A stretch of DNA of 64,000 nt from Pseudomonas kielensis (GCF_014236655.1 NZ_JACMYG010000012.1:1-64000), one strand, 5' to 3'. Counted from the first letter of the stretch, positions 53,046 through 62,659 are shown. Translations and numbers: made by a program. Notes: generated from the sequence alone by a model not told the origin.

Positions 53046-55256
53046 GTGAACATCATTCGTCACTGGTTGCAGCACCCGCGCGCGCGTCTGATTGCCCTGA
53101 TGGGCCTGGTCCTGGTGGCGCCCCTGTGCCTGCGGGCGGCCATGGGCTGGTCGGACCCGCTGGGCTACCTGTCGGACCTGGGCATCGGCAGCCTGCTGGT
53201 GGTGCTGCTGCATCGCCGTCCCTGGTGGCTGGCGCTGCCGGTGCTGCTGGTCTGGGGCCTGTTTACCGTGGCGACGGCCGAATTGGTCAGCGCGGTCGGC
53301 CGGTTGCCCAATGCGGCTGACCTTAACTACCTAATCGACCCGCAGTTTCTCGACAAATCCACCAGCGGCAGTTTTGCCCAGCCGTGGCTGGCCGCCAGCC
53401 TGCTGTCGGGGCTGCTGGTGTGGTTGCTGTGCCAATGGGCAGGTCGCGGCCAGCCTGCGCCGCGCCTGCCTCACAGTGCCTGGGCCGCCCCGGTGTTGCT
53501 GCTGGTCACGCACTGGGGGGCGCAGTACCTGCACCCGACGGATGCCGATCAATGGCAACTGTTCAACCTGCCGCACCAGTTGCTGGCCGCCGGTGTTGGC
53601 GATGTGCAGATGCGCGCCGAAGAATGGCTGGAAGGGGATGTGGTCGATGTGCCGCCGCAGATGGCCGGCCTCACTCAACTGGACCTGGACGGGCAGCAAC
53701 TGCTGGGCGCACCGGGTCGTGCGCGCAATGTGCTGATCATCACCCTGGAAGGCATTCCCGGGGCCTATGTCGGGGTCAATCGTCAGGCCTTGCACAGCAG
53801 TTATCAGGAAAACCTGATGCCCAACCTCAGCCGCTGGGCCGAGCGCGGCATGAACACCCCGGACTATGTGTTGCACAGCCACCAGACCATTCGTGGCCTG
53901 TACGCCATGCTCTGCGGTGACTACGACAAACTCGACAACGGCACGCCCAAGGGCGTGGAGATGCTCACCCAGACCGAACGCAACCAGGCCTGCCTGCCGG
54001 CCCAACTGCGCCAGCACGGCTTCGCCACCCATTACCTGCAGGGTGCCGGCCTGCGCTTCATGGCCAAGGACAAGATCATGCCGCACATCGGCTTTGATGC
54101 GACCCATGGCCTGGAGTGGTTCAGCAACAGCAATTACCTGGAATTCCCCTGGGGCAAGGACGACAAGGCCTTCTTCGAAGGCGCGCTGGATTACGTCGGT
54201 CAACTGAAAAAGCAGAAGCAGCCGTGGATGCTGACCCTGCTGACCGTGGGCACGCACCAGCCGTACTCGGCTCCGGAGGAGTACCTGCAGCGCTACGACA
54301 CGGCCAAGCAGGCCGCCGTCGGTTACCTGGACGACGCCCTTGGGCAGTTCCTCGATGGCCTGGAACGCCAGGGCATTCTCAAGGACACCCTGGTGGTGAT
54401 CACTTCCGACGAATCCCACGGCATCGATGGTGTCCGCCTGGCCTCGTCCTGGGGCTTCAACCTGACACTGGCCCCCGAGCAGGATCAACTGCCACGGGTC
54501 AAGCAAGGGGTCTATGGGCACGTCGACCTGAGCACCTCGATCCTCGACTATTTCTCCTTGCCGGTGCCACCGAGCCTGAGTGGTCGCTCGCTGTTTCGCG
54601 ACTATGCCAGCGGCCGGGAAATCATGTCGTACACCAACGGCAAGCTGCGTTACCACGATGGCCAGGGCACCCTCACCGAGTGCGATTTCCAGCAACGCTG
54701 CCGCTACTACAGCAGCGCGGGGTTCATTGCCGACCGTGCGACCTTCGCCGGCCAGTACGGCGGCCTGCGGGCCCGTCAGATCAGCGCCCGCGCCGAGGCC
54801 CTGGACCGCACACTGCTGCGCACCCCGCTGAACCAGCGCTACCAGTTCGGCAGCCCGGCGATCATCCCGCTGCAGGCACAGATCAAGGACGACTGGGCCG
54901 ACAACCTGATCGGCGCGCAGTACCTGGAAATGCCCAAGGGCTCCCAGACCCGCGTGCGCCTGACAGTGCGCTCGCTGGACCCGCAAGAGAAGGTCTACAT
55001 CCTGCTCAAGGCCAAGGAGCTGGAACAGGACGTGCCGCTGGGCCTGCCGGAAGAAATGCTGGTGACCGGCGATCAACCGCTGGAAATGAACTTCAGCTTC
55101 GACAACCCCGAGTCACGCAAGGCCTTTTCTTTCCACCTGCTGGGGTACGGGGTGGGGGCGATCGAGGTCAGCGATTTCACGGTGATCACCGAAGATCCGG
55201 GGCAACCGGAGTCGTTGGACGATATCCCGGACGAGGCGATTGTGCATTCGAGCTGA
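53046..55256 (+). CDS. LTA synthase-type membrane sulfatase-fold phosphotransferase
   Basis: 736 residues from a GTG start. About four to five N-terminal membrane helices span residues 10-160, then a periplasmic sulfatase-fold domain from about 228 (NVLIITLEGIPGAYVGVN). The nucleophile Thr is in HSHQTIRGLYAMLCGDYDKL, and metal/His residues are in LLTVGTHQPYS and VVITSDESHG. Gram-negative members transfer phosphoglycerol or phosphoethanolamine to glucans or lipids. A beta-rich C-terminal domain (about 600-725) follows. No partner gene is adjacent. Confidence 0.8.
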   Translation: MNIIRHWLQHPRARLIALMGLVLVAPLCLRAAMGWSDPLGYLSDLGIGSLLVVLLHRRPWWLALPVLLVWGLFTVATAELVSAVGRLPNAADLNYLIDPQFLDKSTSGSFAQPWLAASLLSGLLVWLLCQWAGRGQPAPRLPHSAWAAPVLLLVTHWGAQYLHPTDADQWQLFNLPHQLLAAGVGDVQMRAEEWLEGDVVDVPPQMAGLTQLDLDGQQLLGAPGRARNVLIITLEGIPGAYVGVNRQALHSSYQENLMPNLSRWAERGMNTPDYVLHSHQTIRGLYAMLCGDYDKLDNGTPKGVEMLTQTERNQACLPAQLRQHGFATHYLQGAGLRFMAKDKIMPHIGFDATHGLEWFSNSNYLEFPWGKDDKAFFEGALDYVGQLKKQKQPWMLTLLTVGTHQPYSAPEEYLQRYDTAKQAAVGYLDDALGQFLDGLERQGILKDTLVVITSDESHGIDGVRLASSWGFNLTLAPEQDQLPRVKQGVYGHVDLSTSILDYFSLPVPPSLSGRSLFRDYASGREIMSYTNGKLRYHDGQGTLTECDFQQRCRYYSSAGFIADRATFAGQYGGLRARQISARAEALDRTLLRTPLNQRYQFGSPAIIPLQAQIKDDWADNLIGAQYLEMPKGSQTRVRLTVRSLDPQEKVYILLKAKELEQDVPLGLPEEMLVTGDQPLEMNFSFDNPESRKAFSFHLLGYGVGAIEVSDFTVITEDPGQPESLDDIPDEAIVHSS

Positions 55257-55360
55257 AGCCCTCAGCTCGCCCAGGTTTTGTTGCCAGTTGCGCATAGCCA
55301 ATGAAGTAGATGCCGAACTCGCCTGCGCCGGGGCGGGGAACCGCAGGGTTTGCAATTCGC

Positions 55361-55807
55361 TCAGTCAAGCAGGCCGGCGTTCTTCAGCAGCGGGTAGAGG
55401 CCTTCGGGCACCAGGGGGGCGCTGTCGGTGAACGCCGAGCTGTCTTGCCAGGTGACCTGAAAGGCCATGCCGTCGCTTTCGTGACCGGTGAGGCAGGCCA
55501 TCTGGTACAGGCGCTGATCACGAAATTGCCCATCGTAGACCTGGACGATTTCATGCCCTGGCGTGTTGTTGTATGTGAACAGGCTTTCCAGCGTGCCGAC
55601 CAGGCGCAGGTGGTCGACCGTCTGGTCGAGCTCTTCCTGGACTTCGCGCACGATCGCCTGGGCACTGGTTTCACCGAATTCGATGCCACCGCCAACCGGC
55701 CGGAACAGGGTCTGTCCGGTGACGGGATCGTCGAAGCGATGGACCAGGATTCTGCCCTGGTGATGGAACACGCAGAGCGCGAGCGCGCGGATGCGGGGTG
55801 TTGTCAT
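55361..55807 (-). CDS. Nudix hydrolase with variant Nudix box
   Basis: 148 residues. The box reads GGIEFGETSAQAIVREVQEE then LDQT, with REVQEE intact but the final Gly replaced by Asp, as in several nucleoside-triphosphate hydrolases. The ATG at 55807 is preceded by AAGGA; an upstream open frame is shorter of evidence. 45 bases separate it from the MFS gene on the same strand. Confidence 0.83.
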   Translation of the reverse strand: MTTPRIRALALCVFHHQGRILVHRFDDPVTGQTLFRPVGGGIEFGETSAQAIVREVQEELDQTVDHLRLVGTLESLFTYNNTPGHEIVQVYDGQFRDQRLYQMACLTGHESDGMAFQVTWQDSSAFTDSAPLVPEGLYPLLKNAGLLD

Positions 55808-55852
55808 GAGCTGAAGTCCTTTTGCAGGTGATGCCCGAGATAGCACCAAGTC

Positions 55853-57076
55853 CTAGGGCATGATAACGCGGCGACCGGGCGTGAAACCACGGGCCCTGGC
55901 TCGCCACACAACGGCCAGAGCCAGCAGCGCGAGGACCAGCACCGTCGGAGCAAACGCCTGGGCGCCGATCTGTTCCAGCAACAGGCCGCCGACGATTCCG
56001 CCTGTGGCCACGGCCAGGTTGAACAGAGTGACCAGCATCGACTGGGCGACATCGGCTTCGTCACCGGCGGTATCGGCTATCGCCGTTTGCAGCAAGGTGG
56101 GCGCCCCGCCAAACGTCAGGCCCCAGACCACCACACTGATCAACACCCAGTCGGCGTCGGCGTTGACGATGGCCAACCCAAGCGCCGCCAGGGCGAACAG
56201 CGCCAGGCTCAGCAACGCCAGCACGCGCAGGCTGCGATCCACCCACAAACCGGTAACGCTGAGGCCCACGATGGAGGCGACGCCGAACAGCAGCAGCACC
56301 AGGTCGGTCCGTTGGCCCAGCCCTACGGACGCCAGGAAAGGGGCGATGTAGGTGTAGAGAATGTTGTGCGCCAGGATCCACAGGAAAATCACCAGCAGGA
56401 TCGGACGCAGGCCCGGCAGCCGCACAATACTGCGGATCGGCTGGCGCTGACGGTGGGCTTGCCCGGCAAAGTCCGGCACCGCCAACCGCACCCAGGCCAA
56501 CAGCAGCAGGGCCAGGGCCGACATGATCCAGAACACCCCACGCCAGTCGAACAGGCTGCCCAGCCAGGTGCCCAGAGGCACACCGAGGCACAGGGCAATG
56601 GGTTGGCCGACACCGACCACCGCCAGGGCCCGGCCCTGCAGTTCATGGGGCACCAGGCGCCGGGCATAACCGGCCAGTAGCCCCCAGATCACGCCCGCCG
56701 CCATACCGGCAAGGAACCGCGCGACCAGGGTCAGGCCGTAGTGGCTGGACAGGGCGGTGACGCTGTTGAACAGCAGCAAACCGCCGATCGCCAGGAGGAA
56801 CAAGGGGCGTCGGCGCCATGTCCGGGTCGCCGCCACCAGCGGAATGGCGGCCAGCACCGAACCCAGGGCGTAGAGGGTCACCAACTGTCCAGCCATGGCC
56901 TGGGACACCCCCAGCCCCTGGCTGATCAGCGGTAGCAGGCCGGCGGGCATGGTTTCGGTCATGATCGTGATGAAGCCGGCCAGGGTAAAGGCCAGCAATT
57001 GCCACAGGGGCAGTCGTGACGTATGGCTGGCATCGACCTTTGCGCACAGCGAGGGAGGGGGGCTGGGTAGGTTCAT
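55853..57076 (-). CDS. MFS efflux transporter
   Basis: 407 residues, 12 predicted membrane helices. Motif A-like sequence GYARRLVPHELQGRALAVVG and the N-terminal TLAGFITIMTETMPAGLLPL place it in the DHA1 sugar/drug efflux group (AraJ/PbuE-like). AAGGA precedes the ATG at 57076. It shares a near-perfect palindrome with the TetR gene just upstream on the same strand, so the pair is a classic regulated efflux module. Confidence 0.87.
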   Translation of the reverse strand: MNLPSPPPSLCAKVDASHTSRLPLWQLLAFTLAGFITIMTETMPAGLLPLISQGLGVSQAMAGQLVTLYALGSVLAAIPLVAATRTWRRRPLFLLAIGGLLLFNSVTALSSHYGLTLVARFLAGMAAGVIWGLLAGYARRLVPHELQGRALAVVGVGQPIALCLGVPLGTWLGSLFDWRGVFWIMSALALLLLAWVRLAVPDFAGQAHRQRQPIRSIVRLPGLRPILLVIFLWILAHNILYTYIAPFLASVGLGQRTDLVLLLFGVASIVGLSVTGLWVDRSLRVLALLSLALFALAALGLAIVNADADWVLISVVVWGLTFGGAPTLLQTAIADTAGDEADVAQSMLVTLFNLAVATGGIVGGLLLEQIGAQAFAPTVLVLALLALAVVWRARARGFTPGRRVIMP

Positions 57077-57108
57077 CGGCAAGTCCTTGAGGAAAAATCC
57101 ATGATTTA

Positions 57109-57130
57109 TTCTGGAATGATCATTCCAGAA
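57109..57130. promoter_or_regulatory. TetR operator upstream of the MFS gene
   Basis: A perfect 22-base palindrome with half-site TTCTGGAATGA, 33 bases before the MFS ATG. An identical core occurs at 57818-57841 before the TetR gene. Confidence 0.85.
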
Positions 57131-57225
57131 ACGGGCAAATAAAAAGCAGCCATAAGCCCTGCGCCAGTCTTTGTAGCGCTGGCGCGACGCAATCTGTGTT
57201 GGGTTTCTACAGGGTTATGTTGGGG

Positions 57226-57807
57226 TTACAAGGCGTCCAGCGTGATGTCGAGCACATCCAGCAAGCGTTGCCGGCGTTGGTGCCGGGCGCTGCCTTTGCT
57301 CAAGACCCGTAGGCCTTGAATGGTGTTGACGATAAACCGTGCCAATGCCCGGGGGTTTTTCTGCGAGGCGATTTCCCCTTCGGCCTGGCCGCGCAGCAGC
57401 GCCTGCTCCAGGGCCTTTTCCAGGCGCAGGAAGTTGCCTGCCAGCAGCTCGGTGATGCGGTCGTCCGGACCGGCCAACTCCAGTGCGGCATTGGCCGCGA
57501 GGCAACCCCGTTGGGCACTGCCATCGAGTTCGTCGTTGACGATGCGCATCAGCAGGCGCCGGACCAGTTCCTTGACCGGACCCGGCTCCTGCAGCAGCGT
57601 GATGTTGCGGGCGGTCAGCTCGTGATAACGACGTAGCGCCTGCGCGTAAAGCCCATGCTTGTTCTCGAAGGCGTTGTACAGGCTGCTGCGAGACAGTCCG
57701 GTAGCGTCCACCAGGTCCTGGATCGAAGTGGCGCTATAGCCCAGTTGCCAGAACACCTGCATCGCGGCGTCGACTATCTCGTCGTGGTTGAAAGCCTTGG
57801 TGCGCAT
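57226..57807 (-). CDS. TetR-family regulator of the MFS gene
   Basis: 193 residues. HTH at about 8-55 (NHDEIVDAAMQVFWQLGYSA, then DATGLSRSSLYNAFENKHGL), C-terminal TetR domain with RGCLAANAALELAG. Perfect palindromes lie just upstream of its own start and of the MFS gene 150 bases downstream, so it should repress both. The inducer is unknown. Confidence 0.9.
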   Translation of the reverse strand: MRTKAFNHDEIVDAAMQVFWQLGYSATSIQDLVDATGLSRSSLYNAFENKHGLYAQALRRYHELTARNITLLQEPGPVKELVRRLLMRIVNDELDGSAQRGCLAANAALELAGPDDRITELLAGNFLRLEKALEQALLRGQAEGEIASQKNPRALARFIVNTIQGLRVLSKGSARHQRRQRLLDVLDITLDAL

Positions 57808-57817
57808 CGTTGATGCC

Positions 57818-57841
57818 TTTCTGGAATGATCATTCCAGAAA
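57818..57841. promoter_or_regulatory. TetR operator upstream of the TetR gene
   Basis: A perfect 24-base palindrome, half-site TTTCTGGAATGA, starting 11 bases before the TetR start codon. Same core as the site at 57109-57130; fits autorepression. Confidence 0.85.
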
Positions 57842-57885
57842 GGCTACGCACCGCCGCCTGTTCCGTCAAGCGCGGTGCATCACCC

Positions 57886-58080
57886 TCAATACTGTGCGCG
57901 CAGGGTCAGCGTCAGGTATTGACGTTGTTTTTGGGGGGGATGGCGCTGGAGGTCTTGCCTTCATTGCCGTCATCGGCCTCCAGGCTCCAATTGTCGCTCC
58001 ACTCGGTTCCCAGTCTTCGCTGCAGCCAGGCGTATAGCCAGCCTGGCCCACGTAGAGGGCTTCGACGTGGTGCTGGTGAG
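57886..58080 (-). pseudogene. Possible outer-membrane barrel C-terminal remnant
   Basis: The minus strand ends with QYLTLTLRAQY and a stop at 57886-57888, a typical beta-barrel end with a terminal aromatic. A neighbouring frame reads WLYAWLQRRLGTEWSDNWSL and EADDGNEGKTSSAIPPKNN, resembling receptor or porin strands, but it is frameshifted against the tail. The rest of any gene is absent. The gap 57842-58170 holds nothing else that I can support. Confidence 0.35.
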
Positions 58081-58170
58081 TGACGGTAGGAGCCTCGCTG
58101 ACCGCGGGGCAGTTTGTTTGGCTACACTGTCCGGTGTCGAACTTGCCACTCACGGATAAGGCGTTGTCCC

Positions 58171-58488
58171 ATGAACCGATTATTCCTTCTGCCCCTGTTG
58201 CTGTTGAGCAGCTCGCTTGTCCAGGCGGCGATCCCGCTGCTCAATTACACCTGTCCCGGTGGTATCGAGGTGCATGCCGATGAGGGAGGGCCGGTCTATA
58301 TCAATGGCAAGCAAGCCAGGCTCAAGCGCTTCAATGACAATTACTACGAAGCGACGGGGGAGGGAGTGACAATCTCGATTTCCCGTAATCCCGATCAGAG
58401 TTTCAGTCTGTCGTACACGGGCAAGCATGGGGTCAATGGTATTTGCAGTGATAGTTCGGTGGTGGAGCGGGGGGATGGTGCGCCATAG
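58171..58488 (+). CDS. Small secreted protein
   Basis: 105 residues, signal peptide MNRLFLLPLLLLSSSLVQAA. The short mature protein has a Cys pair (YTCPGG and NGICSD) and a strand-rich pattern (VTISISRNPDQSFSLSYTG) like MliC-type inhibitors, though I cannot place it in that family with confidence. AAGG lies about 10 bases upstream. Convergent with the BASS transporter gene. Confidence 0.6.
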   Translation: MNRLFLLPLLLLSSSLVQAAIPLLNYTCPGGIEVHADEGGPVYINGKQARLKRFNDNYYEATGEGVTISISRNPDQSFSLSYTGKHGVNGICSDSSVVERGDGAP

Positions 58489-58530
58489 AATCTGGAAGTC
58501 CGCCCATCCCCTGTCACTGCTGCCGAGCCC

Positions 58531-58560
58531 GCGAGGCTGCGTTCAAGGACGCAGTTCTCG
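58531..58560. terminator. Hairpin between convergent genes
   Basis: GCGAG, CTGCGT, ACGCAG and CTCGC nest into an extended stem with loop TCAAGG between the stops of the small secreted protein and the BASS transporter. It is a likely shared 3' boundary without a T-tract. Confidence 0.45.
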
Positions 58561-58575
58561 CCGCGTTTGCCCCAC

Positions 58576-59475
58576 TCACCCCGCCAATTCCCGCTCCTCC
58601 AACGCCAACTGCTTACCGTGTACGCGGTTGACCCACCAGCCGAATCCTGCGGCGGTGAAGAACATGATGAAGCTGTAGATCGCGGCCGGAATGGCCATGG
58701 TGGCGTTGTTCAGCAGGCTCGGGCTGAGTGCCAGGGCGATGGCCAGGGTGCCGTTGTGGATGCCGATTTCCATGCCGATGGCCACGGCCTGGCGTTGTGG
58801 CAGGCGTAGCAGGCGGGGGACGCCGTAGCCGATGGCCAGGCTGAGCAGGTTGAACAGCAGCGCGGCCAGGCCCACGACCGGCGCGTAGTCGACCACGGTC
58901 TGCCAGTCCTTGATGAAGGCGATGGTGACTGTGCCGACGAGGAACAGGGCGGAGACGATTTTCATTGGTTTTTCCATGCGGCTGGCAAAGCGTGGCCAGA
59001 AGCGGCGCACCAGCATGCCCAGGCCGACCGGCAGCAGGACAATCGCGAACACCTGCAGCACCTTGGCAAATTGCAGCGGGATGGCCTGGTCGGCGGACAT
59101 GAAATACAGCAGCGACAGGTTCACCAGCAGCGGCATGCTGAGGATCGCGATCATCGAGTTGACCGCCGTCAGCGTCACGTTCAACGCCACGTCGCCGTGG
59201 GCCAGGTGGCTGTAGAGGTTGGCGGTGGTGCCGCCGGGTGAGGCGGCCAGCAGCATCAGGCCCACGGCCAGCGCCGGCTCCAGGCGAAAACCCTGGACGA
59301 TCAGGAAGCACAGGAATGGCAGTACCAGCAACTGGCAGACCAGGCCGATCAGCACGGGCCTGGGGTATTTCACCACGCGGGTGAAGTCGGCCAGGGTCAG
59401 TGAGAGGCCCAGGCCCAGCATGATGATGCCCAGGGCAATGGGCAGGAACGCGGTCAGCAGTGGCGTTGCGGTCAT
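58576..59475 (-). CDS. Bile acid:sodium symporter family transporter
   Basis: 299 residues, about 9-10 membrane helices. Family motifs: LLAASPGGTTANLYSHLAHG and the C-terminal MEIGIHNGTLAIALALSPSL. These proteins use Na+ to import organic anions. The start ATG has no strong ribosome site. Substrate unknown; divergent from the SulP gene. Confidence 0.85.
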   Translation of the reverse strand: MTATPLLTAFLPIALGIIMLGLGLSLTLADFTRVVKYPRPVLIGLVCQLLVLPFLCFLIVQGFRLEPALAVGLMLLAASPGGTTANLYSHLAHGDVALNVTLTAVNSMIAILSMPLLVNLSLLYFMSADQAIPLQFAKVLQVFAIVLLPVGLGMLVRRFWPRFASRMEKPMKIVSALFLVGTVTIAFIKDWQTVVDYAPVVGLAALLFNLLSLAIGYGVPRLLRLPQRQAVAIGMEIGIHNGTLAIALALSPSLLNNATMAIPAAIYSFIMFFTAAGFGWWVNRVHGKQLALEERELAG

Positions 59476-59677
59476 GGTCGGTCGACTCGTGGGAAAGGAC
59501 GCTCACCAAGGTGTAGCACGCAGTCTGGAAATGGACAGGTCGCCAGTTGTTACAAAATCCCCATTGACGATTGGAGCCCGCCACGACTGGTCCGCCCGCT
59601 GGCAATTGCGTAACATTCACCGCCTTTTCCCGTCATCGTCCACGGCCGGTTGCTCCGGTCGCCACTTCAGGTAAGCC

Positions 59678-61123
59678 ATGAAACCTCAACGTCTGCGCGC
59701 CGATGTCCTGGCCGGACTCACCACGTCTTTTGCCCTGTTGCCCGAGTGCATCGCCTTCGCCCTGGTGGCCCACCTCAATCCGTTGATGGGGCTCTACGGC
59801 GCCTTCATCATTTGCACCCTGACCGCACTGTTCGGCGGCCGGCCGGGCATGGTCTCCGGTGCGGCCGGTTCGATGGCGGTGGTGATCGTCGCGCTGGTGG
59901 TCCAGCACGGCGTGCAGTACTTGCTCGCCACCGTGCTGCTGGGCGGGCTGATCATGCTTGCGTTCGGCCTGTTGCGCCTGGGCAAGCTGGTGCGCATGGT
60001 GCCGCATTCGGTGATGCTGGGGTTCGTCAACGGCCTGGCGATCATCATCGCCCTGGCGCAACTGGAGCATTTCAAGAGCGGGGAGGCCTGGCTCAGCGGA
60101 ACACCGTTGTACCTGATGCTCGGCCTGGTGGCCGCGACCATGGCCATTGTCTACCTGCTGCCGCGCCTGACCCGTGCAGTGCCGCCGGCCCTGGTGGCGA
60201 TTCTGGGGGTGGGTGCGGCGGTCTACCTGCTGGGCCTACCGACCCGGACCCTGGGGGACATGGCACACATTGCCGGCGGCTTGCCGGTGCTGGCATTCCC
60301 CGACTTGCCGTGGACCCTCGAGACCCTGCGCATCATTGCCCCCTACGCGGTGTTGATGGCACTGGTGGGACTGCTGGAAACCCTGTTGACCCTGAACCTG
60401 ACCGATGAGATCACCGAGAGCCGTGGTTACCCGGACCGTGAGTGTGTGGCGCTGGGCGCGGCCAACATGGTCTCGGGGGTGTTCGGGGGCATGGGTGGCT
60501 GCGCGATGATTGGCCAGACCGTGATCAACCTCAGCTCCGGCGGGCGCGGGCGGCTCAGTGGCGTGGTGGCCGGGGTGATGATTCTGTTGTTCGTGCTGTT
60601 CCTGTCACCGCTGATCGAGCGCATTCCCCTGGCGGCCCTGGTCGGGGTGATGTTCGTGGTTTCGCAGCAGACCTTCGCCTGGGCCTCCCTGCGGGTCCTG
60701 AACAAGGTGCCGCTGAACGATGTGCTGGTGATTGTCGCGGTGACCCTGGTCACGGTCTTCACCGACCTGGCCACCGCCGTGTTGTGCGGGATCATCATTG
60801 CCGCGCTCAACTTTGCCTGGCAGCAAGCCCGCCAGTTGTATGCCGACAGCCACCTGGAGGCCGACGGCAGCAAGCTCTACCGGGTCCATGGCACGCTGTT
60901 CTTCGCCTCGACCACGCCCTTTCTCAACCAGTTCGACAGCGCCGGCGACCCACCCCAGGTGACCCTCGACTGCCGGCACCTGAGCTTCGTCGACTACTCG
61001 GCCATCGCCGCCCTGGACACCCTGCGCGAGCGCTACGCCAAGGCCGGCAAGCACCTGCGCGTGCTGCACCTGTCCGAGCGCTGCAAGAAACTGCTCAAGC
61101 GCGCCCGGGTGGCTCACGACTGA
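59678..61123 (+). CDS. SulP family anion transporter with STAS domain
   Basis: 481 residues, about 12 membrane helices (1-380) and a C-terminal STAS domain (about 395-478: YRVHGTLFFASTTPFLNQFD, then LDCRHLSFVDYSAIAALDTL). The SulP signature LRADVLAGLTTSFALLPECI is at the N-terminus. It transports sulfate, bicarbonate or a similar anion. AGGTAA precedes the ATG. Shorter than many SulP proteins but complete. Confidence 0.88.
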   Translation: MKPQRLRADVLAGLTTSFALLPECIAFALVAHLNPLMGLYGAFIICTLTALFGGRPGMVSGAAGSMAVVIVALVVQHGVQYLLATVLLGGLIMLAFGLLRLGKLVRMVPHSVMLGFVNGLAIIIALAQLEHFKSGEAWLSGTPLYLMLGLVAATMAIVYLLPRLTRAVPPALVAILGVGAAVYLLGLPTRTLGDMAHIAGGLPVLAFPDLPWTLETLRIIAPYAVLMALVGLLETLLTLNLTDEITESRGYPDRECVALGAANMVSGVFGGMGGCAMIGQTVINLSSGGRGRLSGVVAGVMILLFVLFLSPLIERIPLAALVGVMFVVSQQTFAWASLRVLNKVPLNDVLVIVAVTLVTVFTDLATAVLCGIIIAALNFAWQQARQLYADSHLEADGSKLYRVHGTLFFASTTPFLNQFDSAGDPPQVTLDCRHLSFVDYSAIAALDTLRERYAKAGKHLRVLHLSERCKKLLKRARVAHD

Positions 61124-61267
61124 GGGGGGCCTGATCGTCACCGATGCGTTCGATCGGTCTCTCGAACGCCAGGGGCAGGCCCATCACCGGCCAGGCCCTG
61201 CGCCCTTGACTCTCCCCCCAGGGGCAGAGTCCATGCTGGCCGCCACGACAGGGATCAACGAGGCGCT

Positions 61268-62260
61268 ATGAGTCAGTCATGTCTGGTCACCGGGGCCAAT
61301 GGGCACCTGGGCAATACCCTGGTCAGGGCCTTGCTCGAGCAGGGCTATCGGGTGCGGGCCGGGGTTCGCGATATCGACGACCGCGCAGCGTTCCAGGGCC
61401 TGGATTGCGAGTTGGTGTACGCCGAATTGCTCGACGAGGAGGCGCTGTTCAAGGCGTTGCAGGGGGTCGAGGTGTTGTTCCAGGTGGCGGCGGTGTTCAA
61501 GCACTGGGCCCGAGATCCCCAGGCCGAGATTGTCCAGCCGAACGTCGAGGGGACTCGCCGGGTCCTGCGGGCAGCGAAGCGGGCCGGGGTCAAGCGGGTG
61601 GTCTACGTCAGCTCCGTGGCGGCCATCGGGCACAACGGGCAGGCACTGGATGAGCAGCAGTGGAACGTCGAGCAGGACAACGCCTATTACCGCTCGAAGA
61701 TCCTCGCCGAGCAAGTTGCCTGGGACACGGCGCGAGCCCTTGACCTGTGGATGGTCGCGGTCTTGCCTTCGGCCATGATCGGCCCGAATGCGACGCGCCT
61801 GACCGACACCATGGGGTTCATCGAGTCCGTCAGGCAGCGCAAACTGCCGCTGGACCCGGGCTTTCATTTCAATTTTGTCGATGTGCGGGACGTGGCCGCG
61901 GGCATGATCCTGGCCGCGCACAAGGGCCAGCCTGGGCAGCGGTACATTCTGGCCAACGAACGGTGTTCGTCCCTGGCGCAGATCATCGATGCGGCCAATG
62001 CGGTTACTCCGGGCTATCGGCTGCCCGCGCCGGCGCCGCGCTGGCTGTTGCTGGCGCTGGCCTGGGTCGAGGAGGCGCGCGCGCGAATGACCGGGCGGCC
62101 GGCGCAGTTGTTGCAAAGTCAGGTGCGGATGTTCCACCAGGTGCGCCAGCACTACTGCATCGACAAGGCCAGGCAGCAACTGGGTTTTGCCCCGCGCACG
62201 CCCGAGGCCGCGCTGCAATCAGTCTTTCGCTATCTGGGTCGCCGCGCGTCGTCGAGCTGA
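61268..62260 (+). CDS. NAD(P)-dependent epimerase/reductase (extended SDR)
   Basis: 330 residues. GANGHLG (about 9-15) is the dinucleotide motif and the catalytic Tyr-Lys pair is YYRSK. The pattern (VEVLFQVAAVFKHWA, then RVVYVSSVAAIG and FVDVRDVAAGMILA) resembles dihydroflavonol reductase-like epimerases. Substrate not identifiable. GAGG precedes the ATG. Its 3' end overlaps the GFA gene tail by 31 bases. Confidence 0.84.
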   Translation: MSQSCLVTGANGHLGNTLVRALLEQGYRVRAGVRDIDDRAAFQGLDCELVYAELLDEEALFKALQGVEVLFQVAAVFKHWARDPQAEIVQPNVEGTRRVLRAAKRAGVKRVVYVSSVAAIGHNGQALDEQQWNVEQDNAYYRSKILAEQVAWDTARALDLWMVAVLPSAMIGPNATRLTDTMGFIESVRQRKLPLDPGFHFNFVDVRDVAAGMILAAHKGQPGQRYILANERCSSLAQIIDAANAVTPGYRLPAPAPRWLLLALAWVEEARARMTGRPAQLLQSQVRMFHQVRQHYCIDKARQQLGFAPRTPEAALQSVFRYLGRRASSS

Positions 62261-62628
62261 TACCAGCAGGCTTTGTCCTCGATGCAGCTGTGGCGTTGCT
62301 TGGCGGGCTGGAAGGGGGTGTCCAGGGTTGCGACGGCAATCGAGATCCAGTCCGGGAACGCGCCCCGGGCATCCGACCAGAACAGCGATGATCCGCAGTG
62401 CCCGCAGAACTGACGGGTGACCCCAGGGGAAGAGGGGTAGGCCTTGAGCGCCGAGGCGTCGGCTGTAATCGCCAGTGCCGATCTGGGCGCACTGGCATAG
62501 GTGGCGAACGCCGCACCGTGGGCTTTCTGGCATTTGCGGCAATGGCAATGGGTGAAGGCCTTGAGCGCACTGCTCAGTTGGTAGCTGACGGCGCCGCACA
62601 GGCAACTGCCGTGGAGTGACTGATCCAT
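62230..62628 (-). CDS. GFA family protein (glutathione-dependent formaldehyde-activating-like)
   Basis: 132 residues with the family's zinc-site cysteines: GSCLCGAV, HCHCRKCQKAHGAAF and FCGHCGSSLFW. Members bind zinc and glutathione adducts; a true formaldehyde-activating role has been questioned for the family. Convergent with and overlapping the epimerase gene end. Confidence 0.88.
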   Translation of the reverse strand: MDQSLHGSCLCGAVSYQLSSALKAFTHCHCRKCQKAHGAAFATYASAPRSALAITADASALKAYPSSPGVTRQFCGHCGSSLFWSDARGAFPDWISIAVATLDTPFQPAKQRHSCIEDKACWYQLDDARRPR

Positions 62629-62659
62629 GTTCCGAGTTTGCGCCTAGTCGTTGAGTGGC

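Noticed and set aside
57866..58153. Minus-strand 95-codon open frame downstream of the TetR region
   Set aside because: No ribosome site and Pro-rich composition; barrel-like blocks occur in other frames, so a decayed gene explains the region better.
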